DNA of 64,000 nucleotides from Struthio camelus. Lineage: Eukaryota > Chordata > Aves > Struthioniformes > Struthionidae. Numbering within the stretch: position 1 is the first letter of the stretch; the number at the start of each line of letters is the position of its first letter. The notes below the pieces were generated by a model. It was not told the origin of the DNA. It was given only the letters and a program-made list of their open reading frames with translations, and searched no databases. The stretch is from positions 71,311,088 to 71,375,087 of the forward strand of contig NC_090945.1 in the NCBI RefSeq assembly GCF_040807025.1. The letters are read 5' to 3'. The position numbers and the translations under genes were made by a program. Positions 1 to 12,400 of the stretch are shown piece by piece.

Positions 1-100
1 CCTAGATATCTGACATAGCTATTGTCAGACACAGGATAGAAAGCTGTAATGTCCCTTGGTGATATTGGTGTACTAGTCCCTTGGAGTCAGTAATTCCAGT
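1..100 (+). mobile_element. possible CR1-type 3' tail
   Basis: ATAGCTATTGTCAGACACAG then GATA and a CCTTGGT-rich end resemble, on the + strand, the 3' end of the CR1 subfamily seen on the - strand at 50715 (GTCTGTCTAG...TGTCTGA side). The copy is short, old and cut by the window edge. Confidence 0.4.
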
Positions 101-479
101 TTACTGTAACTTTTTGTTACTTGGCATTTCATCAAATTCAGATAGTGAGGGTGAAAAACAATCAAAACATACAACTGAAATGTTCTGTTCTGAAAAGATC
201 AAACCACTCTATTCTCGATTAGTTTTCCAGAACAGAATGACCAAGCACTTTCCAAAGTGAAAAAATTACACCAGGAAATGTCTTACATGCACTGTTCTCG
301 ATCACCTTTGATTACCATGCTTAGTAATTAGCAATACAAAAGCTATGGGAGCAAGACAAAAAAGAACTTTTTTTATTTTTTATTAGGAATGGATTTGCTT
401 TGATCAGTCCTTGTGAGTGGATGGACATGCCATAGAAAGAAGAGCAAAATGTAAAACTTCACAAATAAATTTTACATGG
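101..479. other. unannotated stretch
   Basis: AT-rich. It may contain further 5' parts of the gypsy relic, but I could not recognise any. Confidence 0.4.
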
Positions 480-1190
480 CTACATGTTGCTACAAGCATG
501 AAAGACATGGAGATGGACCTTATCCGAAAGGGCCTAAATAGCAAAACTAGATGCATTAAGCATCTGAAATGAAGAAGCAATTTGGAGTTTCCTTTTTATT
601 TATACTACTTTTAGTCATGTCTTGTGGATTCTGTGGAAGAAGTCAGTGTTTAGGACTCTAACATTATGTATTAGTCATTACTGATGAGTTTTTACAGATG
701 TCCAGGTGAAAATAAAATATTAGACAATAGTCAGCATCACTATCACATCACTGGATAAGGTATTTTCTAGCTCCAGAATCAAAAGCACTGCAAATGGGTA
801 ATAGCCCAACTTTCCACAAGCAGGAATTTAAAAACTTGCAAAATATGTAGGGTTTTCCCATAGAAGAATAATACGATTATAGCTAATGGAGAAGCAGAAT
901 GATTTGTTAGAGCCATTGGGAAAATGATTTCAGCTATAAATGTCGAAGGAAAGAACAGGAACTAATAAATGTAAAACTGTCTGTACGACTACGGAGTCAT
1001 GCCTCACAGTGCTATTGGCTTGTCCCCAGCAAATGCCATCTTCAAGAGAAAAATTTACGTTCAATTACCTAACTATTTTCCTCCAGCAGATGATGATAAA
1101 AGAATAAAAATTAATCAAGTTGTAATCAAAAGATTGCTTAAATGCACACCTTCAAGAGATCCTGCCACTGCAAAAGAAACGAACACAACA
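480..1190 (+). mobile_element. Ty3/gypsy retrotransposon relic (integrase region)
   Basis: Pieces of an integrase can be read in order across shifting frames on the + strand. A VDFCG-like core lies at 624-636 (one base missing), a VITDE strand at 671-688, NSPTFHKQEFKNLQNM at 800-847, an ANGEAE motif at 885-899 directly followed by a stop, and then MPHSAIGLSPANAIFKRKIY from 999. The order and spacing match the catalytic core and C-terminal part of a metaviridae-type integrase. At least four in-frame stops (900, 963, 966, 972) and several indels show it is dead. No LTR, primer-binding site or Gag was recognised within the window, so this is an isolated fragment. The 77-codon frame at 999-1232 is only its tail. 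Confidence 0.75.
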
Positions 1191-3739
1191 CAACAGAGTG
1201 GTTTTCCGTTCCAACCTTTGCTGCAAGTCTGATTGTGTGCTTGTGACCATTTCATAAGAAATACTTAAAAAAAAAAAAACTTGAAAGAGGAACAGATATC
1301 CAGGTTTCCGCTTCCTCATGTGAGCACCTCTGACCATGCTGGTGCAGCCTTTCTGTTCCTGACCTAATGAAAGTTTAACTGTTATGTGGCTTCAGCGGAT
1401 GAGGGAGGAGAGAGATCTCTTCATCTCCAACACTGGCCCTCAGCCACTCTCCCTGCCACTCTCCAAATCCGATCGAACACTTAGTTTTGGTCTGCCTGCC
1501 CTGACACAGGAGATACGGTGCTGGGTGTTCTCCTCAGGAGCCTCCCATGGACCGAGTGAACGCTGTGATCGTTAGCCTGTTACGTACACAGGAACTGCCA
1601 GTAAAATAAGTGTGTCGGCTTTAGAGAAAGAGCTGCAATGAACATGAGCAAATGAAGAGTAAGTTTGCATTCATAAGAGGTAGATAAATTAGAAGGAAAA
1701 TTCAGAAACCAGGAAGAATCCAAAATTTTGAGCTCTGGAAGCAAATGACAAGTCTGGATCTGTACATACGAGGGTGCTGAGAAAGAAACATTTTGTCAGG
1801 CTTTAAAAAAGTGATACTCCAAAGGGGGAAAAATGGTTCTTCTTATCAGCCAGCCTTATATAATCAGTTAAGTAAGAAGAAAATACATTAACACTTGATG
1901 TTTTGAACTTTTGCAGGTGAATCCTCATGTATGAAGCACCCACAAATAAAAGTTTTTCATCCATTTTTAACTTCATTTTGTTAGGCACTGAAGCAAAACA
2001 CAACAATGAACTAAAGTAGAAGGAAGCAGACTGAAGTTATTAACAGGCTAACAGCATGACCGTTGCCTAGGGCCAGAAATAGCTGATGGATGATACGACA
2101 ACAGTCAACAGACAAATCCTCACTACAATTGTAAATTTTGTGTCCCAAACAATTTAATCTCTGCAGTATCATCCCTTCATTCACTTTTCGCAGCAGCTGC
2201 ACTACTGCCTTTCAGTTTTGGCCTAGCTTGCTTCGATTCTGTATCCTTGGCACAGACCATATTGCTACCGCCATATTGCTACACAGCAATTGCTACTGTC
2301 GAAGTAAAATGATAATCTGGAGGAACATTGTGGCAGAGGGATGAGAGGTGAAGTCCAGGTGCATACTGGCGAGCCTACAGGACAGTGACAAAAAAACGCT
2401 GCTGAAGGTTGGATTTTCTGGGGAAATTAAAGGGAGGAAGGGAGCATAGTGCCTCACAAACCCTGACAGATGCAGTGCACAATCCATGTGATATGGCAGA
2501 GCGGGGACGCACAACCACGTTGTGTCTGGCTGCACAGACTGTACTCTTGCGTCTTCGGTTCACAGAAAAAAAAAAATCTTTAACAGAATACAATAGCATT
2601 TAATCAGAAAACTGAAGGCAAAATTTGGCACTCAGAAAGTGCCACAATTAAGTTTGCCCAGAAAAACTACCTCTTGCATGCAAGTAAGAATTGTCTGGTC
2701 ACGTGCTCTTCTCACACAGCACTTCCTTACATATAGTCATGCAATTATAGGTTGTATCATGAAGCACATGCACAAAGGGACTGAAGTAAAAATGCCTGGA
2801 CAATCTTTATTCCACCTTCCCTGAGCATCTGGCTGCTTGATTTGCAACTTCCACTGATTTGCAACACTTTTTAAGTGAAGGTTTGGTGTTGTTCACATCA
2901 CACAGAATACAACATTCAGAGCTAACTGCCGGTCTGCTGTAAACTGGCTAGAATCACTAGATTAACACAAGTTGCAAACGTGGTCTGCATATAAAAAAAG
3001 AGTGTTTTTTTCTCGCCTCATGTATATTCTGGTTGGGGACTGAGCCAGACTCGCTCTGTGGAAGAAACTTACTTTACCTTCCTTTAAAAGTAAAGTGGTG
3101 ACAGTAACTATCTAGTTGCTTGATTAATGAAAATCGTCTTCAGTGTGAAGCCTCTGACTAACACATTCAATAGGTCTCTCTTTATTGATAAATTACCATA
3201 CAACTCCAAGCATGCTATAATTAGGTAATAGGGCAGAGCTGTAAATCTAATTCAATTTTTATTGATGTATCTCAGCCCTGTTTCCCATCCTGTGGGACTG
3301 CTGGAAAACCAAAGCATTGTTTTCAAACCATTTTAATTTCAAAGAAATACATCCACTGCACCCAAAGAAATCTTCTGGCTACAGCCTATTGCTGAGTGCA
3401 TTAAACAGAACTCTTTCCTCTCCCACGTTTTTTGTCACTTCTTAACTTCTGTCTGTTTGTTTCTGTCTTTCAAGCTCACATGGAACAGAGACAAAATGGA
3501 AAGGCACTTACTTACTGCTTAGGTCCTTCTGTTAGCTTCTCTTTTCCATTTTATTTGCACTTGGGTTCAACTCATATATAAATTCACTGATATGTTGAAT
3601 CTGCCTAAAACACAGAATAGTGTGCTGGTGAAAGAATAGGCCATCTCAGCTTACTGAGGTCCTACACAAAAATGTAATAGAGTCCCTGTTTCAGCTAAAA
3701 GAATTGACTCTCCATTCTCACTTCGGGTATAAAAGCGGT

Positions 3740-3835
3740 TTACATATTTATATATATTATATTATAAATATATTATATAAATTATATTATAAATATAGTA
3801 TATTTGTGTAATATTTTATATATATAAACCTCTTG
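3740..3835. repeat. AT-only tandem block, 25-bp period
   Basis: The phrase ATTATATTATAAATA starts at 3756 and again at 3781. The whole stretch is almost purely A and T, so it melts easily. Confidence 0.85.
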
Positions 3836-3955
3836 GTTTGTGAAAGTGCTGCAGTTTGCTCATGCGCTCAGCAAGGTAACCTGAAAAGAATTGAAATTCA
3901 CTGCTAGGATCTAATTATCTCATCCTGCATGTCATTTTGCACAGTTCAGGAGGAG

Positions 3956-3975
3956 AAAATAAATAAATAAATAAA
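3956..3975 (+). repeat. (AAAT)n microsatellite
   Basis: About four and a half AAAT units. Confidence 0.9.
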
Positions 3976-6239
3976 GATTATCAAAATGTGCATGGTGGAG
4001 AAGAAAAGTTACTGATCCAGATGCCCCTCAATTTATTTCATATGGAAGAAATAATAACCCTAATCACTTCAAAGGTGAAATTCAAAGAAGCAGCATACTT
4101 TTGACTAATCCTAGATTTGCATATTGCCCCAACCCCTGAACCAAAGTATAATTACCATTCAGGTCCTCCTCCCACCAACAAAGTTTCAACCAATAAACTA
4201 ACATTTTCTTCTTTATTCATCACGATTCTTTTTCCTTCTTTTGTGCTTGCTTCTGCCCTCAACATAATCATCTCCCCAGGTTGCTCTGCAGCTAATTAGG
4301 GCAGACACTTAGGTAATGTAAATGATTCATTCCATGGACTTCAAGCCATTGCTATACAGCAGCTGAGAATCTGGGCCTCTGCGTACCTTTATTTTTCTCG
4401 TGCATTGGGCTCCTGTAGCACACAAGAATTTTTGTATAATAAATTCCAAGGGAAATATCAAAAAGATAGTTTGACTGAATTAGGTTCTCAAATGTTAGGA
4501 TACATTGATATGTCTTTACAAAGGCAGATTCCAATATTTAATTTCTGAATGTCTAAGTTCCCTCTGAGGATTGGATGGAAATAATTTTCATCTCTTGCAT
4601 GAGTGCAGAGAAGTGATTTTAGCAAAGTTTATGATGCCAAATAGTTTAGCTATTCTTTCATATGACAGCAAGCAAGCTACAGACTTTAGTTTTCTTTAAC
4701 AATATGTTAGTTTGCGACTATTGCAATTCTGGTCAATATTGATTTGTTTAGTTTTCTGAATTGTCTGTTGCCTTTCCATTATCATTATTATCTATTATCC
4801 TTCTGGTCTTGCATATTTTTTCCACTGATCAGTTTAGGTTAAGGGCTGATTTACAGATAAGTCAGATAGTCTTCAGAAACTGTATCTGTTGGCCATCAAA
4901 CTGTCTTCCTTGGAGCCACTAAAACTACGTTCCCTTCTGTTGCTATGTCTAACTGCTTCTGTGCAGAAATACATGCTTCTTATGAGATGCCAGAAAGCTT
5001 CAGAGAAAAGGATTATAGGTAGTAATAAGAAGCTGCTGACAAGACGGCCATTGACAGAAAAAAAAAATCATCATTTTGAAAAAACAAACAGGAAGTTAGA
5101 ACTTCACTTGCTGGATAGAAAGACATATTATAGATAGGAAACAATTTTTTATTTGCCTTTTATGATCTAGATCCTTACTTCAAGACTTTTGTGCCCTGAT
5201 AAACAAAAGCAATAAAAAAGCTGAACATTCTGAATATTACTGCAGGGCTTATATTATGGCTGTCTTAGTTTACAGGAACGTATCTTAGACTTTCATCAGG
5301 ATGTAAATCTCAGCTCTTTCCTAATTTATGGAAGGATAAAAACATTGCTCATTAGAACCAACAGGCTTTTCAGAGGGGAATGCAATAAATCCACAAGCCT
5401 CCATACTTTTCAATTCATGATACCAGGTCATTTGAAGAAAATGGATACTTCCAGCTGGTCAGCATCCATTAGGGTCGGCGTCTGTACAGAAAGCGTAGTC
5501 TATTCTCTTCACATAAAAGGTAAGCGCAAGCACAAGCGCAAGTATTGGCAAACAATGCCAATGCTTCATAAACTTCTAGCTTAATTTTCTGTCACTTTCA
5601 GTATTGTAAAATGTACCCTTTGATAAAATACAGATGAAAGAAATACGTATGAAATATGTCTGGTGTCTTGTAGATGCTGCATGTGGAAAAATAAACACCA
5701 CTAGGATACTTTCTGGCATCAGTGGGTTCTCAACACAACAAAGCAGTAAATCCCTTGTTTATATGAAATCCATTTTCATCCAAAATGCCATATTATCTTG
5801 TTTATCAGATCACTTTGACATATTTTATATCATTGTTATTTCACTTTCCTCAGTGAATCACTACTGATTTGAAGTAGTATCAGATAAAGACCAGGTTGTA
5901 TTGTACCTCAGAATGACTGCAAATTCCCTTTATTTTGTGAAAGGCTGATTTAACATTAGATCAAGCTTCTCCTGAGATCTTTTTATGAAATTGAAGTTCT
6001 ACTGAAATATCATGTTTCGAGATAACCACATGTCTTAGAAGTCATGAATTATATGTATCATGTAAGATATTAAACCTGTCAAGATGTTATTTTTAATATG
6101 TCTTTTAGTTAGGACCATATCTTGACATGAATTATTCCTAGCATAGTCTCTCACACACTGGTTCAGCAAGCAATCATCCACTACATCCATCATTTCTGTT
6201 ACTGTCTCACCATATGTCTCAGTAGGAGGGTGGAGGAGA

Positions 6240-6375
6240 AGTTTCCATTTAATCATTATTTTGCATTTGGTATGCAAATTACTTAAAACTGAATGATGTG
6301 GCAATTTCAAATAGCATTGTCCTAAGAAAGACTGAAGTTTCAGCACTGAGTTAAGTTTGATAGGTTTGACACTTT
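6240..6375 (-). mobile_element. possible Ty3/gypsy reverse-transcriptase relic
   Basis: Inside a 121-codon open frame on the - strand, the segment LKLQSFLGQCYLKLPHHSVL with a following NLH and an IKWK resembles the end of the gypsy reverse-transcriptase domain. There an SFLG motif, an aromatic pair, a P.(L)S.L..LH stretch and a KW follow one another at this spacing. The remainder of the frame (6035-6240) does not resemble the expected RNase H and stays unexplained. Assignment is tentative. Confidence 0.3.
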
Positions 6376-6410
6376 TTCTTCTTTGCTTGTATTTTAACAA
6401 AATTTTACAG

Positions 6411-9400
6411 CTAGAAAAAAATCCTCATGGTGATCTCCAGCCTATTTCCTCCTCAGAGATATGTTAGCAAAAATTGGTTTTATATTATCTTAGCAAGAGG
6501 CTTCTGCTTGTAATATTTCAAACCCTCACCTACCCTTGGCTTCCATGACATTCATCTATTTGACAAAATGGAGAAAAAAGTGCCAGCCAACTAGTGAATG
6601 CTCCTTTAAGTAAATTTGTTAGTGAAACATAATGGGTACTGTGCTCACTGAGGCTAGATTGGCAACAGCATCATCTGTGTCTTGTGACTCCTACAGGCAG
6701 TGGGTAACATAGTGTATCAAGACTCAAGACAGAACATTCAAACAATACAGCTTTTGCTTTTAAGAACAATCTGTTTTCATCAGCTGTGAATTAATCCACA
6801 GAACTGTGGCACTGCGTAGGTTGCTCTTGGCTCTCTGAAGATGCATATAATGAGATAAACAATGGTTTGTTAAATTCTGGATTCGTTTTCTAACCTCATG
6901 AAAAGCTCTGCATACTGCTTCTCACAGTATTGGGAATTGTCCAGCTGTAAATGCACATCAGTAAAGCACAGAAGGCTCAAATTTAGGGATCAGAACAGAT
7001 CCTGAATAAAATCTTTGCACAAAACTAGCAAGGCACTGAGACCCCCAAATTTCTCAGCTGTGTTTGCCAGGATGTTTGTGCAATCAGGCCTCACCTAAAC
7101 ACAGAACAAGACAGAGAGGGGAAGGAGGAATATTATGAATTATTATCCTTCTGAGCTTTTTCTGAGAAGGTCCATACTGTGTATAGACAACTGGGTAATC
7201 TATCAGGCTGGGTATACTTTCTTCCTCTGTAGAGAGTAGCAGAGATCCATGGAAGCTCTCACCACGGATTAAAAACAACTGCCTTTGATTTTATGCTTTC
7301 TGTGCAATTAAGATATATTTTATAAGCAGTTCTTTGTTTTGTGGGATCATCAGGTCTACTTGGAAACTAGCTCATGCAATTGATACAGCAACTTCCTTCC
7401 ATTCAGCAAGAAAAGCTTCATACTTCTGATAAGGGCTCCTCCCACACAGACAGATTACAGACAATCCAATTAAATAAAAAGTTAAAATAAAGAACATAGG
7501 TCTAGATTTTTTTTTTATTTTATCCAATGATTTTTCCATATAAAAGCATGCAGATAGGTGCCGGAGCAGGGATGGTGTGCAGATGTCCTTCTGCCAGGTG
7601 AAGGCACAAATTACTAGATTATACACTATGTGTGACTATATTTCCTCTTAGCCTCTCTTTTAACCTATTGAATTTTGAAGGCTTTTTTGCACAGTGGAAC
7701 AGCTTCATTCAGAGAGACAACAGAGGCTCTCTGCCTCCTCATACTCCACTCTGTCCTCTGTAGCCTATATCGTAGTGGCTGGGCCTCTCTTCTGTGAGAA
7801 AAGCAAGAGATTTGGGTTTGAATCAACTCCAGCTGGGCAGGAAACTCAGATGGATTCTCTTAGATTCCGAACAAGTGATCCAGGTTTCACTGTAAAGTTA
7901 AATAAAGTATAATATCAGGAAACTGTGGAGTTTAAGTACCTCCATGAGTGAGTTAGGGCTGAGTAAAGAACTTCAAATTTACAGTTTTCAATATATGCAC
8001 CTTAATTGTGCCTATATTCCATTTTAGACACCTACTTTTTTTTTTTTTTGTAAGATCTTTAGATTATGCTCTGGAAACCACCCTAGAAGAAGAGGTACAA
8101 ATGCTACATTCCTGCTATCACTGTAGAAAAGGCTGTTTCTCAAGCTGCCTAGATATTACAGGTGACCAAATTTCCTTGCTGAGAGTACTTCTATTATTCA
8201 GAAACAGTAGGTCTTGTGGTTTCATGCCTGAAAGAGCAATTTTATTCAGCTAAAGTAGTTCTTTGGAGCTAAGCTGTGCCACAGCATGTGGAATTTATTA
8301 AGATGTTTCCCTTGCACACCAGTACTTTGAAGCTGGGCCTGTATGCTCCTAGGTCATGGGGCACATGGAGGTTGAAGCCTCAGATTCTTCATTCAACTAT
8401 TACCTTCTGTTTCTCACAAGGTATATTTGGTTATTGAATGGGCAGCTGATTCCCTCCACCGATACCTGCTTGGGTCCTCTCACTTCCAAACACCAAACCA
8501 CTAATACTCCCATTCACTAAGCCACTCATTACTCATTTGAGTTACTACTCAAAAACCATGGGCCAAAAACACTGTGACTCATACTGGTATTTGGGTTACA
8601 AGGTATTTGCATTTCAGGTGCAGAAAAGGTAGGTGGGACCTCTGGGGGCAGAGGGTATTTCTCCTGTGGCAGGGATGTTATATGTAGGATGCAGAAGGAG
8701 CACCATCTTTGTCCTAAATAAGTCAAAAAAAGATTATCTTGATTCCCTAAAAAATGGTTCTAGCTCTATACTGTTAGAGTAAATACCTAGGATGTGACTC
8801 AAAGCTTGCTTCATATCTTCTTACAAAAGGAACAAGAAAACAGAAGTGGATGAAAAAGATTAAACAGTCTTTGGCCAGGAACGTAAGCTGAGGAAGGCCT
8901 ATGAAGGGCTCCATTTCACACAGTTCCTAAGGGGAACTAAGGACATTTCTTCTTTAGCTGAAAAAATGACCACTCTCTGAAAATCCTATATTTTATTTTC
9001 CCTGGGTAGCTCACAGACATTTTACAATGGCAATAAAGTTTTAATTTAAAGCATCAATGATACAATCTTTCAAGGGGTAATGCTTGGTTTAGTCTCTGGC
9101 AGTTCTTTGGTCCAGATCTCCTGGTCTTCAGTTTTCATGGGCCATTAATGAAGAGATGAACTGCAGAAGAGAAACTTGATACATTAAATCCATGCCGTTA
9201 GTTCTTTTGTTCTCTTTATCAATTGTATCCAGGTAGTAACTGGAATTTTCCATAAACACCTATTTCTTGCCCCATTTTTCCTTCCTGCTTGGACAGTTAT
9301 TATTTTAGTCTGAGCATTGCTTTTGCCTACAAGATCTCTTGTGTGGGGAGAATATTTGCTGCGAATACTGATATTTTATTTACTTATTTTATTTCTCAAA

Positions 9401-12400
9401 AATGCTATGACTTTGCATAACTGTTGATCTAGAATGTATTGTTTTGCTGTCTAAAGAAACACTAATCATAAATTCAAGAAAGATGGGAACAGAAATAGCA
9501 AAGATGAAGCTGGAACAAGAAATGCATAAAACATGAGAAAGATGTAAATACATTTGCCAAACGTGCCTGTTAAATCCTAAGAATATCAATGATTTCATAG
9601 AAATACTTGCTTACATGCTAAAGCAAAGTGTTTCTAATTGTGACTGCTGTATTTATTGCATGTTTTGATAGCCCCAGATATTCCACAGTCTGAAGCATCT
9701 GAAGTATTGAAGTCATTATCCTTTCAAAGTAAAAAGAAATGTCAGATATGTAAATAGAACTAATGATGAGGGCGTTTTGTACAAAAAAGTTAGAACAATT
9801 TTGAGTAACTTATTTTAAAGAAAGAAAATGAAACCAGATTTTCTACTTTCATTCTGAAAAAAAAAGCCACGAACATTTTTAACATAAGTAGCCATTAATT
9901 TAAAAATCTGTTTAATTGAGGAGCTATTTTCTTTGACATATTAACTCAGAAAATTCTTAACCATTTCAATATTTGCGATCCTAAATGGCAATAAATTTTA
10001 GCCAGTGGCAATTTCGCTATGATAGCCATTCTGCTGTGTATAATACTGTGCGTGTTTCTTATGTTTACTACCTTAGAATTTCAATCTTATTTAACAACAT
10101 TAAGGAAAAAGGAAAATTATCTTCCAGCTACAACAGCAGAGACTAAAACAGACAGATGTGGCAAAGCCAAAGCTTCAAAAAGTCTACTCTATTTTGGATG
10201 CCCACTTTGAATACTTCCAAGCGAAGGGCAGAAAAGGAAGAGGCATCTGAAATTAATGGGCCTGTGTTAATGACTTCCTCAAGGACACTCTTAGGAGGAA
10301 ACTGCAGAAACATAAATGAATTCACTCAGTTTAATAGCATTCCCCATCCAAGGCCACTTTCCCCCTGTCGAAGGCCACCTTCCCCCTTTTCATCATATTA
10401 CAGTAGGAGGGTAAATCAAAATTGGGATCTGGCCTTCTTTACTACGGGGATGGAGAATAATTTAAGCATATTGAAGGCAAAAGGTAAAAACAACTATTAT
10501 AAGGGGCTGATCAAAGTGTCTCTAAATTTATAAAAATTGTCCAGTCCAGGATTTTCTATCTAATCACATGGAGGTATTACTTGGGTTATAGTATCGCTCA
10601 GAGGTTGTAATTGGGGACATGGTTCTTCTGGCACAGGTCTGAGTAATCAATCCACCTATTCCTCTTCCTTGTCTTCTGCAGCAGGAGGACCTGAGTGTCA
10701 GACTGGAAGGAACAGAAGGCCTGGAAGAGACAGCACAGCTGACAAAGTCCCTCCCAGACCATCTCCTGCAGCACCTGCACCTACCTATTTTGTGAGGGCC
10801 ACCATTGATCTGCATAGGCCAATAAAAGGAAAAGGAAAAAAGAGCAGGGACTGTGTGTTCTTCCGATACCTCTTCATTACTTGCATGAGGGTGGGTGTTT
10901 CGCCATGAGGTCCTATTACCATGCCAGTCTGAGAGGAGGGCGTTTGTCACATGAACCTAGAGGGCCTCAGACTGTATTCCAGCATGGAGAAATTTGGAAA
11001 ATCTCTACTAGGAAAAAATATTTTTATAACGTTAAGAAAAATAAAAAGAAAACGTTTACAAGAATGCTGGAAATGCTATACAAAGGATATATCTATTCTC
11101 TATGTGTGTCACTTCCATAATATTTGCATGGAATTTAGCTACAGGGACTCAGCTATTCTGTGAATACATTAAGGACTGCACAAATGGGCATGGTCTCCAT
11201 TCAGGTAATACAATCAACCTCTAGTTTCTTTATATTACTCAACAGCACTAGAGATGCATGTGGTTTCAACTCGCTGCGTAGCTTACCTGCTTCCATGCTT
11301 CATCCAACACTCTTCCTCTGTAGGAAATTGAGCCCACGGTCGTCTTTGGCATATGGATTTTCTTCTTCTTAGGAGCTGTTAACATCTCATCAGTCAAGGC
11401 AAGAGGCCAACTGAAAAGCAATATTCTTTTCCTGAAGCTAAGGGAAAAAAATAAACCATCAGCAACTAAACTTAAAATAGGCACTTTATTCAGTTTATTA
11501 ACTGCTACATTTCATTGTAAATAAGCTTATTTTGTGTATTGCTTCTTTTCCATCTTTTCTTTTTTCCCTACAAAGACATGAGTAACTCATATCCTATCTA
11601 GTATAGTACTGATCTATAAAAAAACACAAAGAACATCTTAAACAGAAAGAAGAGAAACACAAAATAATTTCTCTCTCTGTCTATCTGTCTGTCTGTTCCT
11701 TCCCCCACCTCCCCCACCCATTTTTCAATGCAGTTTTACAAAAACAAACCTTTGGACCTCTAGAAACGAACAGCCAGTCACTTATTAGTAAGACTCCAAA
11801 TGGATGTTGCAGGGTCTGACTACTTATGTTGTTGAGATGTAGATAGCAAAATTGCTTTCTGAAGAAGTAAAATCATAAAGCAGTTAAAGCTCAGGGTTCA
11901 ATTTTTTCCTCTTCTTTTGATAAATGCATTTACATTTTAATTTTCACTGTTTTCAATTTTCATCAGTGAAAGGCTGTATTTCTGGATGAAAAGCACAATA
12001 ATAAAATGTTCTCCAGTCCATAATTTCCTTGTAATTCACAGAAATGATCTGAGGGCATATAGCTCACAACAATATATATTATAGTGTTCAGTGCAGGGAA
12101 CTCAATTGTTAGGGCTGCAATTTCAAACATATGTATATTAATGATCTGGCTCCGGATTCATTAGAAATTCCTATAGACTTTTTTTGCTGACATAGAATCA
12201 TCACTACTGTAATCTTACAAATCTGCAAAGATTGTCAGAACTGTGCTTGCTTTTTCATTTATTCAGTCAATACACGTGTCAATGCCAATTACCCTGCAGA
12301 AATCCATATAATAGTCTTATTTTTTAAGTCTGTATGGCATCATGGATTATGAAAGAAACAGAACAATGCAACATGCCATGTCTTACATTATTTGGCAAAA

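Larger units (their letters stand above)
1191..6239. other. gene-free interval
   Basis: AT-rich. Contains poly-A at 1266-1279, an AT-rich tandem block (3740-3835) and an (AAAT)n run (3956-3975). No gene or RNA gene recognised. Confidence 0.5.

Noticed and set aside
3726..3735. TATAAAAGC, a TATA-box-like sequence (also TATAAAAGG near 40215)
   Set aside because: No downstream exon, CpG island or start context; such strings are expected by chance in AT-rich DNA.
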